Shown here piece by piece: positions 39,984 to 48,077 of a stretch of DNA of 64,000 nucleotides. The stretch spans positions 124,001 to 188,000 of the forward strand of contig NZ_JAKVIL010000009.1 of assembly GCF_022601675.1 (NCBI RefSeq), given 5' to 3'. The notes under the pieces are model-generated. The model saw only the letters and a program-made list of their open reading frames with translations. It was not told the DNA's origin and made no database searches. The stretch comes from Ancylobacter gelatini (GTDB lineage: Bacteria; Pseudomonadota; Alphaproteobacteria; Rhizobiales; Xanthobacteraceae). The translations under genes and the position numbers were made by a program. Within the stretch, counting starts at the first letter, position 1. Every line of letters begins with the position of its first letter.

Positions 39984-41513
39984 TCAGGCCGCTGCCATGC
40001 GATCGGCGGCGGAGCGGTAGGCCAGCGCTTCGGCCAGATGCGCGCGGCCCACCGATTCGGCGCCGGCGAGATCGGCCAGCGTGCGCGCCACCCGCAGCAC
40101 CCGGTGATAGCCGCGTGCGGAAAGTCGCATGATCCGCGCGGCATCGGCCAGCAGCGCGGTGCCGGCCGTGTCCGGCGTCGCGATCTCCTCCAGAAGCGGG
40201 CCGCTGGCCTCGGCATTGGTCAACAGGTCCGGCCGGCCGAGCGCGGCGAAGCGTTCCCGCTGGGCCTGCCGCGCCTCGGCGACCCGGATGGCGACGCTGG
40301 CGCTGGATTCCGCCGGGCCGGGGCGCACCAGATCGAGCGCGGAGACCGCGGGGACGTCGAGATGGATGTCGATGCGATCAAGAAACGGACCGGAGAGCCG
40401 GGCCTGATAGTCGGCCGCGCAGCGCGGCCCGCGCCGGCAGCTGTGACCAGGCTCGCCGGCTCGCCCGCAACGGCACGGATTCATCGCGGCGACGAGCTGG
40501 AACCGCGCGGGATAGGTCACGCGGTGATTGGCACGGGCGATCACCGCCTCGCCGCTCTCCAGCGGCTGGCGCAGCGAATCCAGAACGGCCGGCGAGAATT
40601 CCGGCAGTTCGTCGAGGAACAGCACGCCATTATGGGCGAGCGAGGCCTCGCCGGGCCGGGCGCGGGCGCCGCCGCCGACCATGGCGGCCATGCTGGCGGA
40701 ATGGTGCGGCGCGCGGAACGGCCGGCGATTGGTGAGCGCCCCGCCCTGCAGCGCCCCGGCGACCGATGAAATCATCGAGACTTCCAGCAGCTCCGCCGGC
40801 GCGAGCGGGGGCAGCAGCGAGGGCAGGCGCATGGCGAGCATCGACTTGCCCGCACCCGGCGGGCCGGTGAACAAAAGATTGTGACGGCCGGCGGCGGCGA
40901 TCTCCAAAGCGCGCTTGGCGCTCTCCTGCCCCTTGACGTCGGCGAGGTCGGCCAGCGCGCCGGAGGCGGCCTCCAGCCGCGGGCGTGGACGGTCCAGCAG
41001 CTGCCGCCCGGCGAAATGATTGACCAGCTGGATCAGCGAGGAGGGCGCGAGCACCGGCATGTCGGGACTGGCCCAGGCGGCTTCCGCGCCGCACTCCTCC
41101 GGGCAGATCAGCCCGTGGCCGCGCGCATTGGCGCCGATGGCGGCCGGCAGCACGCCGGCGACCGATGCCAGCCGGCCGTCCAGCGCCAATTCCCCAACGA
41201 CGGTAAAGCCTTCGAGGCAATCGGTCCCGATCGCCCCGATCGCCGCCATCAACCCCAGGGCGATCGGCAGGTCGTAATGGCTGCCCTCCTTGGGCAGGTC
41301 GGCGGGGGCGAGATTGACGGTGATGCGCTTGGGCGGCAGCGCGAGGCCGGAGGCGATCAGCGCGGCGCGCACCCGCTCCTTGGCCTCGGTCACCGCCTTG
41401 TCAGCCAGCCCGACCAGATTGAATGCCGGCAGGCCGGGGCTCATCTGCACCTGCACGTCGACCGGGCGGGTCTCCACCCCCTCGAACGCCACCGTCGCCA
41501 CGCGCTGGACCAT
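39984..41513 (-). CDS. comM: ComM/YifB family Mg chelatase-like AAA+ ATPase
   Basis: ComM is a hexameric branch-migration helicase that helps integrate transforming DNA in naturally competent bacteria; many others keep the gene. The 509-residue product has the N-terminal domain (VQRVATVAFEGVETRPVDVQVQMSPGLPAFNLVGL), Walker A LLFTGPPGAGKSMLAMRLP, VLFLDELPEF as Walker B, a cysteine motif (CRCGRAGEPGHSC) and the C-terminal lid. ATG 41513 opens the family N-terminus; extra in-frame sequence upstream overlaps the fds promoter region. It stands divergent from fdsG. Confidence 0.95.
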   Translation of the reverse strand: MVQRVATVAFEGVETRPVDVQVQMSPGLPAFNLVGLADKAVTEAKERVRAALIASGLALPPKRITVNLAPADLPKEGSHYDLPIALGLMAAIGAIGTDCLEGFTVVGELALDGRLASVAGVLPAAIGANARGHGLICPEECGAEAAWASPDMPVLAPSSLIQLVNHFAGRQLLDRPRPRLEAASGALADLADVKGQESAKRALEIAAAGRHNLLFTGPPGAGKSMLAMRLPSLLPPLAPAELLEVSMISSVAGALQGGALTNRRPFRAPHHSASMAAMVGGGARARPGEASLAHNGVLFLDELPEFSPAVLDSLRQPLESGEAVIARANHRVTYPARFQLVAAMNPCRCGRAGEPGHSCRRGPRCAADYQARLSGPFLDRIDIHLDVPAVSALDLVRPGPAESSASVAIRVAEARQAQRERFAALGRPDLLTNAEASGPLLEEIATPDTAGTALLADAARIMRLSARGYHRVLRVARTLADLAGAESVGRAHLAEALAYRSAADRMAAA

Positions 41514-41646
41514 GCCGCGTTCCGCCCGCCGCTCTCTTCCCTTGAATACCGGCAGTCTAGGGACGCGCACCGCACCGTCAAGAACATTATGAGAACATTT
41601 GGTCGCCGGGGGTGTCAGGCCACCCGTTCCGACGGCGGATTCGAAC

Positions 41647-41663
41647 GATAGAATTCTTCTATC
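41647..41663. promoter_or_regulatory. inverted-repeat operator upstream of the fds operon
   Basis: GATAGAATTCTTCTATC is a perfect inverted repeat with 7-bp arms and a 3-bp spacer. It contains T-N11-A, the pattern bound by LysR-type regulators, which control formate dehydrogenase operons in several bacteria. It lies 87 bp ahead of fdsG in an unusually A+T-rich stretch. Confidence 0.6.
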
Positions 41664-41749
41664 AAGAGACGAAACACTTGAATTGATTTTACTTTCGGGC
41701 TGGCCCATCCTTCCTTTTGGAAAACTTCAAAAAGAAGGTCCGGGAGAAA

Positions 41750-42223
41750 ATGCCCCATTACGAACCCTGGAGCGAAGAGCGGGCCCGCACGGTGATCGGC
41801 GAATTCGCCCATCTCGAAGGTCCCCTCATGCCGATGCTCCATGCGGTGCAGGAGACCTTCGGTCATGTGCCGGACGCGGTCGTTCCGATGCTCGCCGAGA
41901 TGCTGAACGTCTCGCGCGCCGAAGTGCACGGCGTCGTGACCTTCTATCATGATTTCCGCCATGAGCCCGCCGGGCAGCATGTGCTGAAGCTGTGCCGCGC
42001 CGAGGCCTGCCAGGCTGCCGGCGGCGACGCGCTCGCCGCCCATGCCGAACACCGGCTCGGTTGCAAGCTCGGCGAGACCACGGCCGATGGCCGCGTCACG
42101 GTCGAGCCCATCTATTGCCTCGGCCTGTGCGCCACGGCGCCGTCCGCCATGCTGGACGGGCGCATCGTGGCCCGGCTGAACGAACGCCGTCTCGACGCGT
42201 TGATCGCGGAGGCGCAATCGTGA
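41750..42223 (+). CDS. fdsG: NAD-dependent formate dehydrogenase gamma subunit FdsG
   Basis: FdsG carries a [2Fe-2S] cluster in the soluble molybdenum formate dehydrogenase. The 157-residue protein is a NuoE/24-kDa-type subunit with four cluster cysteines: C82 and C87 in LCRAEACQAAG, C123 and C127 in IYCLGLCATAP. The start is ATG 41750 with GGGAG upstream; a TTG at 41717 would add eleven basic residues. Its stop overlaps the fdsB GTG by 4 bp. Confidence 0.95.
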   Translation: MPHYEPWSEERARTVIGEFAHLEGPLMPMLHAVQETFGHVPDAVVPMLAEMLNVSRAEVHGVVTFYHDFRHEPAGQHVLKLCRAEACQAAGGDALAAHAEHRLGCKLGETTADGRVTVEPIYCLGLCATAPSAMLDGRIVARLNERRLDALIAEAQS

Positions 42224-43794
42224 GCACTGGTTCCATGAGCATTCGGCTTTTTGTTCCCAAGGACGCCTGCGCCATCGCCTGCGGCGCCGACGAGGTGGTT
42301 GCCGCCATCGAGGCCGCCGCGCTCCGGCGCGGCCAGGCCGTCGAGATCGTGCGCACCGGCTCGCGCGGCATGCTGTGGCTGGAGCCGCTGGTCGAAGTCG
42401 AGACCCCGGCCGGCCGCATCGGCTACGGCCCGGTGGAAGAAGGCGACGTGGAAGGCCTGTTCGAGGCCGGCTTGCTGCAGGGCGGCGATCACGGCCTGCG
42501 CATCGGCAAGCCGGAAGAGCATCCCTTCATGGCCCGCCAGACCCGGCTGACCTTCGCCCGCTGCGGCATCATCGATCCCGCGTCCTACAAGGATTATGTC
42601 GCCCATGGCGGCTATAAGGGTCTGGAGCGCGCGCTCCAGCTCGGCCCGGCGGAGATCATCGAGGAAGTCAAGAAGTCCGGCCTGCGCGGCCGCGGCGGCG
42701 CCGGCTTTCCGACCGCGATCAAGTGGAAGACGGTGGCGGACGCCCAGGCGGATCGCAAATACATCGTCTGCAACGCCGACGAGGGCGATTCCGGCACATT
42801 CGCCGACCGCATGATCATGGAAGGCGACCCCTTCCAGCTCATCGAAGGCATGACCATTGCCGGTATCGCCGTCGGCGCCACCAAGGGTTTCGTCTACACC
42901 CGTTCGGAATATCCGCACGCCATCTGGGCGATGGAGAAGGCGATCGAGATCGCCCGCGCCCATGGCATGCTCGGCATGAACATTGGCGGCTCGCAGCACA
43001 GCTTCGACATGGAAGTGCGCATGGGCGCCGGCGCCTATGTGTGCGGCGAGGAAACCGCGCTGCTGGACAGCCTGGAAGGCGGCCGCGGCACGGTGCGCGC
43101 CAAGCCGCCGCTGCCCGCGCATAAGGGCCTGTTCCAGAAGCCGACCGTGATCAACAATGTGCTTTCGCTGGTCGCGGTGCCGCACATCCTGGCCGATGGC
43201 GCGCAGAAATACATGGATTTCGGCATGGGGCGCTCGCGCGGCACCATGCCGATCCAGATCGCCGGCAATGTGAAGTTCGGCGGCCTGTTCGAGACCGCCT
43301 TCGGCATCACGCTCGGCGAGCTGGTGAACGACATTGGCGGCGGCACGGCCTCCGGCCGCCCGGTCAAGGCCGCGCAGGTCGGCGGCCCGCTCGGCGCCTA
43401 TGTGCCGACCTGGCAGTTCGACCTGCCCTTCGACTATGAGGCCTTCGCGGCCAAGGACGCGCTGATCGGCCATGGCGGCATCGTCGTGTTCGACGAAGCG
43501 GCGGACATGGTGAAGATGGCGCGTTTCGCCATGGAGTTCTGCTCGGTCGAGAGTTGCGGCAAGTGCACGCCCTGCCGCATCGGCTCGACGCGCGGTGTCG
43601 AGGTGATCGACCGCATCGCCAGTGGCGAGAAGGTCGAGCAGAACCTCGTGGTCCTCAAGGACCTCTGCCAGACCATGAAGCTGGGTTCGCTGTGCGCGCT
43701 GGGCGGGTTCACGCCCTATCCGGTGCTGAGTGCTCTGACCCATTTCCCTGAAGAATTCGGCGATACCCCGCGCCGTCTCGAAGCCGCCGAATGA
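42220..43794 (+). CDS. fdsB: NAD-dependent formate dehydrogenase beta subunit FdsB
   Basis: FdsB is the flavin/NAD subunit, equivalent to NuoF with a fused thioredoxin-like N-terminal domain. The product has GLRGRGGAGFPTAIKW (NADH-binding glycine motif), GAGAYVCGEETALLDSLEG and ESCGKCTPCRIGSTRGVE with the [4Fe-4S] cysteines. GTG 42220 is chosen because GGAGG lies seven bases upstream and it overlaps the fdsG stop as GTGA; an ATG at 42235 is the alternative. Length is 524 residues from the GTG. Confidence 0.96.
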   Translation: MSTGSMSIRLFVPKDACAIACGADEVVAAIEAAALRRGQAVEIVRTGSRGMLWLEPLVEVETPAGRIGYGPVEEGDVEGLFEAGLLQGGDHGLRIGKPEEHPFMARQTRLTFARCGIIDPASYKDYVAHGGYKGLERALQLGPAEIIEEVKKSGLRGRGGAGFPTAIKWKTVADAQADRKYIVCNADEGDSGTFADRMIMEGDPFQLIEGMTIAGIAVGATKGFVYTRSEYPHAIWAMEKAIEIARAHGMLGMNIGGSQHSFDMEVRMGAGAYVCGEETALLDSLEGGRGTVRAKPPLPAHKGLFQKPTVINNVLSLVAVPHILADGAQKYMDFGMGRSRGTMPIQIAGNVKFGGLFETAFGITLGELVNDIGGGTASGRPVKAAQVGGPLGAYVPTWQFDLPFDYEAFAAKDALIGHGGIVVFDEAADMVKMARFAMEFCSVESCGKCTPCRIGSTRGVEVIDRIASGEKVEQNLVVLKDLCQTMKLGSLCALGGFTPYPVLSALTHFPEEFGDTPRRLEAAE

Positions 43795-43806
43795 GGAGGA
43801 CGCATC

Positions 43807-46662
43807 ATGTCTCTCGTCCATGAGATTGATTACGGTACGCCCGCCCCCCGCACCGACAAGATGGTGACGCTCACCATTGACGGCGTGGAAGTCACGGTCG
43901 CGGAAGGCACGTCCATCATGCGCGCGGCGATGGAGATGGGGACCCAGATCCCCAAGCTCTGCGCCACCGACATGCTGGACGCCTTCGGCTCCTGCCGCCT
44001 CTGCCTGATCGAGATCGAGGGCCGCAACGGCACCCCGGCCTCCTGCACCACGCCGGTGGCGCCGGGCATCAAGGTGCACACCCAGACCCCGCGCCTCGCG
44101 CAGCTGCGCAAGGGCGTGATGGAGCTGTACATCTCCGACCACCCGCTGGACTGCCTGACCTGCGCCGCCAATGGCGACTGCGAATTGCAGGACATGGCCG
44201 GCGCGGTCGGCCTGCGCGAAGTGCGCTACGGCATGGAGGGCGCGAACCACTTCGCCCCGACCTCCGAACTCGTCATGCCCAAGGACGAGTCGAACCCCTA
44301 TTTCACCTATGATCCGGCCAAGTGCATCGTCTGCAATCGCTGCGTGCGTGCCTGCGAAGAGGTTCAGGGCACCTTCGCCCTCACCATTTCCGGCCGCGGC
44401 TTCGATTCGCGGGTGTCGCCCGGCCAGTCGGAAGCGTTCCTGACCTCGGAATGCGTGTCCTGCGGCGCCTGCGTGCAGGCCTGCCCGACCGCCACCCTCT
44501 CCGAGAAGAAGCTGATCGAGATCGGCACCCCCGAGCATTCGGTGGTGACGACCTGCGCCTATTGCGGCGTCGGCTGCACCTTCAAGGCGGAAATGCGCGG
44601 CCAGGAAGTGGTGCGCATGGTGCCGTGGAAGGAAGGCAAGGCCAATCGCGGCCATAGCTGCGTGAAGGGCCGCTTCGCCTGGGGCTATGCCATGCACCAG
44701 GACCGCATCCTCAACCCGATGATCCGCGAGAAGGTCACCGACCCGTGGCGCGAAGTGTCGTGGGACGAGGCGATCGCCCATACCGCTTCCGAGCTGAAGC
44801 GCATCCAGGACAGCTATGGCCGCAAGGCCGTGGGTGGCATCACCTCCTCGCGCTGCACCAATGAGGAAGCCTATCTCGTCCAGAAGATCATCCGCGCCGG
44901 CTTCGGCACCAACAATGTCGACACCTGCGCCCGCGTCTGCCACTCGCCGACCGGCTACGGCCTGAACCAGGCGTTCGGTACCTCGGCGGGCACGCAGGAC
45001 TTCGATTCGGTCGAGGACAGCGACGTCATCCTGGTGATCGGCGCCAACCCGACCGACGGCCACCCGGTGTTCGGCTCGCGCATGAAGAAACGCCTGCGCG
45101 ACGGCGCCAAGCTGATCGTGGTCGATCCGCGCCGCATCGATCTGGTGCGCTCGCCCCATATCAAGGCGGACTACCACCTGCCGCTGCAGCCCGGCACCAA
45201 TGTCGCCATCGTCACCTCGCTGGCCCATGTCATCGTCACCGAGGGCCTGGTGAACGAGGCCTATGTGCGCGAGCGCTGCGACTGGGACGAGTTCCAGGAC
45301 TGGGCGGCCTTCGTCTCCGACCCGAAGAACTCGCCGGAAGAGGTCTCGAAGTTCACCGGCGTGGCGCCGGAGCTGATCCGCGGCGCGGCCCGGCTCTACG
45401 CCACCGGCGGCAATGCGGCGATCTATTACGGCCTCGGCGTCACCGAGCATTCGCAGGGTTCGACCACGGTGATGGCGATCGCCAACCTCGCCATGGCGAC
45501 CGGCAATATCGGGCGTCGCGGCGTCGGCGTGAACCCGCTGCGCGGCCAGAACAATGTGCAGGGCTCCTGCGACATGGGCTCGTTCCCGCATGAGCTGCCG
45601 GGCTACCGCCACATCTCCGACGACGCCACCCGCGCGACGTTCGAAGCCATGTGGGGCCGTCCGCTCGACGCCGAGCCCGGCCTGCGCATTCCCAACATGC
45701 TGGATGCCGCCGTCGACGGCACCTTCAAGGCGATCTACATCCAGGGCGAGGACATCCTCCAGTCCGACCCGGATACCAAGCATGTCGCCGCCGGCCTCGC
45801 GGCCATGGAGCTGGTGATCGTGCAGGACCTGTTCCTGAACGAGACCGCGGCCTATGCGCATGTGTTCCTGCCGGGCTGCACCTTCCTTGAGAAGGACGGC
45901 ACCTTTACCAATGCCGAGCGCCGCATCCAGCTCGTGCGCAAGGTGATGGCGCCGAAGAACGGCTATGGCGACTGGGAAGTGACCCAGATGCTCGCCAAGG
46001 CGATCGGCCTCGACTGGAACTACACCCACCCGGCGCAGATCATGGACGAGATCGCGGCGCTGACCCCGTCCTTCGCCGGCGTGTCGTTCAAGAAGCTGGA
46101 CGAGATGGGCTCGGTGCAGTGGCCGTGCAACGACCAGAACCCGGAAGGTGTGCCGATCATGCACATCAACGGCTTCGCGCGCGGCAAGGGCAAGTTCGTC
46201 GTTACCGAATATGTGCCGACGGACGAGCGCTCCGGCGCCCGCTTCCCGCTGCTGCTGACCACCGGCCGCATCCTCTCGCACTACAATGTCGGCGCGCAGA
46301 CCAGGCGCACCGCTAATGTGGCGTGGCATCCCGAGGACGTGCTGGAGATCCACCCGCACGATGCCGAGCAGCGCGGCGTGCGCCAGGGCGACTGGGTGCG
46401 CATCGACAGCCGCGCCGGCTCCACCACCCTGCGCGCGGACATCACCGACCGCGTGGCGCCGGGTGTGGTCTACACCACCTTCCATCACCCGGGCACGCAG
46501 GCCAACGTCGTGACCACGGACTTCTCGGACTGGGCGACCAACTGCCCCGAGTTCAAGGTGACCGCGGTGCAGATCGCCCGCTCCAACGGCCCGTCGGAAT
46601 GGCAGGAGGATTACGACGCCTTCACCCGCCAGAGCCGGCGCATCGCCGTCGCGGCGGAGTGA
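43807..46662 (+). CDS. fdsA: formate dehydrogenase alpha subunit FdsA (molybdopterin)
   Basis: FdsA oxidises formate to CO2 at a molybdenum bis-MGD centre. The 951-residue protein reads in order: a [2Fe-2S] domain (C52, C63, C66, C80), a His/Cys cluster motif (H112, C116, C119, C125), two ferredoxin-like [4Fe-4S] motifs (C173-C183 and C216-C226) and a further CxxCxxxC cluster (C250-C257, C285). The molybdopterin domain follows with VCHSPTGYGLNQ, whose Cys378-His379 pair is the expected Mo ligand and catalytic His. The active-site residue is Cys, not selenocysteine. No export signal is present, so it is cytoplasmic. It sits 12 bp after fdsB. Confidence 0.97.
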   Translation: MSLVHEIDYGTPAPRTDKMVTLTIDGVEVTVAEGTSIMRAAMEMGTQIPKLCATDMLDAFGSCRLCLIEIEGRNGTPASCTTPVAPGIKVHTQTPRLAQLRKGVMELYISDHPLDCLTCAANGDCELQDMAGAVGLREVRYGMEGANHFAPTSELVMPKDESNPYFTYDPAKCIVCNRCVRACEEVQGTFALTISGRGFDSRVSPGQSEAFLTSECVSCGACVQACPTATLSEKKLIEIGTPEHSVVTTCAYCGVGCTFKAEMRGQEVVRMVPWKEGKANRGHSCVKGRFAWGYAMHQDRILNPMIREKVTDPWREVSWDEAIAHTASELKRIQDSYGRKAVGGITSSRCTNEEAYLVQKIIRAGFGTNNVDTCARVCHSPTGYGLNQAFGTSAGTQDFDSVEDSDVILVIGANPTDGHPVFGSRMKKRLRDGAKLIVVDPRRIDLVRSPHIKADYHLPLQPGTNVAIVTSLAHVIVTEGLVNEAYVRERCDWDEFQDWAAFVSDPKNSPEEVSKFTGVAPELIRGAARLYATGGNAAIYYGLGVTEHSQGSTTVMAIANLAMATGNIGRRGVGVNPLRGQNNVQGSCDMGSFPHELPGYRHISDDATRATFEAMWGRPLDAEPGLRIPNMLDAAVDGTFKAIYIQGEDILQSDPDTKHVAAGLAAMELVIVQDLFLNETAAYAHVFLPGCTFLEKDGTFTNAERRIQLVRKVMAPKNGYGDWEVTQMLAKAIGLDWNYTHPAQIMDEIAALTPSFAGVSFKKLDEMGSVQWPCNDQNPEGVPIMHINGFARGKGKFVVTEYVPTDERSGARFPLLLTTGRILSHYNVGAQTRRTANVAWHPEDVLEIHPHDAEQRGVRQGDWVRIDSRAGSTTLRADITDRVAPGVVYTTFHHPGTQANVVTTDFSDWATNCPEFKVTAVQIARSNGPSEWQEDYDAFTRQSRRIAVAAE

Positions 46663-46678
46663 GCGGCAGGTCGCTGTC

Positions 46679-47530
46679 ATGATTGCGCCCGTGGCGCGCG
46701 TCGCGCGGCTGGCCTGCACCCCGGATGGGGTGCGGGACGGCGCGCGGGCCATCCCCGAGGAAACGCCGGTCGCCATCGTCCATAACGGCTCGACCTATGC
46801 CGTGATGATGGCCACGCCGGCGGACCTCGAGGATTTCGGGGTCGGCTTCAGCCTCACCGAAGGCGTCATCGCCGAGCCCTCCGATATCCTGTCGCTCGAA
46901 GTGCTCGAGTTCGACGAGGATGAGGCCGGGGTCAGCGGCGTCGAGGTCCGGCTCTGGCTGGACGAGGAGCTTGCCGGCCGGCAGGCGGCGCGGCGCCGGC
47001 AGATCGCCGGTCCCACCGGTTGCGGCCTGTGCGGCGTTGAGAGTCTTGAGCTTGCGGTGAAGCCGTCGCGCCATGTCGGCGCGGGCCGGAGCTTCACCCG
47101 GGCGGAGATTTCACGGGCGGTGGCCTCGCTTCCGCCGGCTCAGCTGCTGAACCACGAGACGCGCGCGGTCCACGCCGCCGCGTTCTGGGAGCCGGCGGCG
47201 GGTCTGGTCGCAGTGCGCGAGGATGTCGGGCGACATAACGCGCTGGACAAGCTGGTCGGTCATCTTGCCCGTAAGGGGCATGACGCCGAAGGCGGCCTCG
47301 TGCTGCTGACCAGCCGGGTGTCGATCGAGATGGTGCAGAAGACCGCCATGCTCGGGGCGACCGTGCTGGTGGCGGTCTCCGCGCCCACCGCGCTGGCGGT
47401 GCGTACCGCGACGGCGGCGGGCATCACGCTGGTGGCTATCGCCCGCGACGATGGTTTCGAGATTTTTACCCACCCCCATCGCATCGCGACCAGCGGGGAA
47501 GAGAAGGAGTTGGTCGCCCATGTCGGCTAA
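46679..47530 (+). CDS. fdhD: formate dehydrogenase accessory sulfurtransferase FdhD
   Basis: FdhD passes sulfur from a cysteine desulfurase to the molybdenum cofactor of formate dehydrogenase. The 283-residue protein has the conserved cysteine pair C115-x-x-C118 in GPTGCGLCGVESL and the later REDVGRHNALDKLVGHL and SRVSIEMVQKTA motifs. It follows fdsA by 16 bp and its 3' end overlaps fdsD by 11 bp. This matches the fdsGBACD order of Cupriavidus-type operons. Confidence 0.95.
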   Translation: MIAPVARVARLACTPDGVRDGARAIPEETPVAIVHNGSTYAVMMATPADLEDFGVGFSLTEGVIAEPSDILSLEVLEFDEDEAGVSGVEVRLWLDEELAGRQAARRRQIAGPTGCGLCGVESLELAVKPSRHVGAGRSFTRAEISRAVASLPPAQLLNHETRAVHAAAFWEPAAGLVAVREDVGRHNALDKLVGHLARKGHDAEGGLVLLTSRVSIEMVQKTAMLGATVLVAVSAPTALAVRTATAAGITLVAIARDDGFEIFTHPHRIATSGEEKELVAHVG

Positions 47531-47807
47531 TACCATGGACCGCCTCGTCTATATGGCGAACCAGATCGGCACGTTCTTCTCGGCGCAGCCGGAGGCGAAG
47601 ATCATCCCCGGCATCGCCAAGCACATCAGGGACTTCTGGGACCCCCGCATGCGGGCCAAGATGGAAGACCATATCGCCCATGGTGGCGAAGGCCTGATGC
47701 CGGTGGTGTTCGAGGCGCTGAAGACGCTGCCGCCGGTCTCGCGCGACACGATTCCCGCCGCTCACCCGACCGAGCATCCCCCCGGCCCGACCGGCAGCCA
47801 TCACTGA
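47520..47807 (+). CDS. fdsD: formate dehydrogenase delta subunit FdsD
   Basis: FdsD is the small subunit found in NAD-linked formate dehydrogenases of the FdsABG type; it aids assembly or stability. The 95-residue product has the family motifs DRLVYMANQIGTFFSAQPEAK and IAKHIRDFWDPRMRAKM. ATG 47520 has AAGGAG nine bases upstream and overlaps the fdhD end. It is the last gene of the operon. Confidence 0.92.
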   Translation: MSANTMDRLVYMANQIGTFFSAQPEAKIIPGIAKHIRDFWDPRMRAKMEDHIAHGGEGLMPVVFEALKTLPPVSRDTIPAAHPTEHPPGPTGSHH

Positions 47808-47851
47808 GCGCGGCGATGCGTGCGGGCGCCCGAGCCATGGGCGTCGTGCGG

Positions 47852-47878
47852 ACGGCCGGATTTCCACCGTCCGGCCGT
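47852..47878. terminator. stem-loop after the fds operon
   Basis: ACGGCCGGA and TCCGGCCGT form a perfect 9-bp stem around a 9-nt loop, 44 bp beyond fdsD. An A-run rather than a T-run follows, so it may be a weak terminator or part of a Rho-dependent end. Nothing else is seen up to the next gene. Confidence 0.4.
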
Positions 47879-48077
47879 GCGGCCGCGAAAAAGTAGCGGC
47901 CCCGGCCTCTCACCCGCGCCGCCAAAACCTGCTCAAATCGTCCGCCGCACCCCACACGGCCGGAATGTCCGGCTGGGTTAAGCTCTGTGACCGTTTCGCG
48001 CCGCAGTGCACCATTGTTCCGCCATCTGGAGGGAGCAAGCGGGTAGGGGCGGGACGGATCGCGGGAGCGGACACTAC

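Noticed and set aside
39465..40769. A 434-codon plus-strand frame starting in the olsB-comM gap
   Set aside because: Most of it is antisense to comM, it has no ribosome-binding site or known domain, and composition is typical of a chance frame.
42112..46776. A 1554-codon open frame on the minus strand opposite fdsB, fdsA and part of fdhD
   Set aside because: It mirrors clearly coding, cysteine-rich formate dehydrogenase genes; in G+C-rich codons the antisense frame stays open by chance, and the His/Arg/Gly-rich product resembles nothing known.
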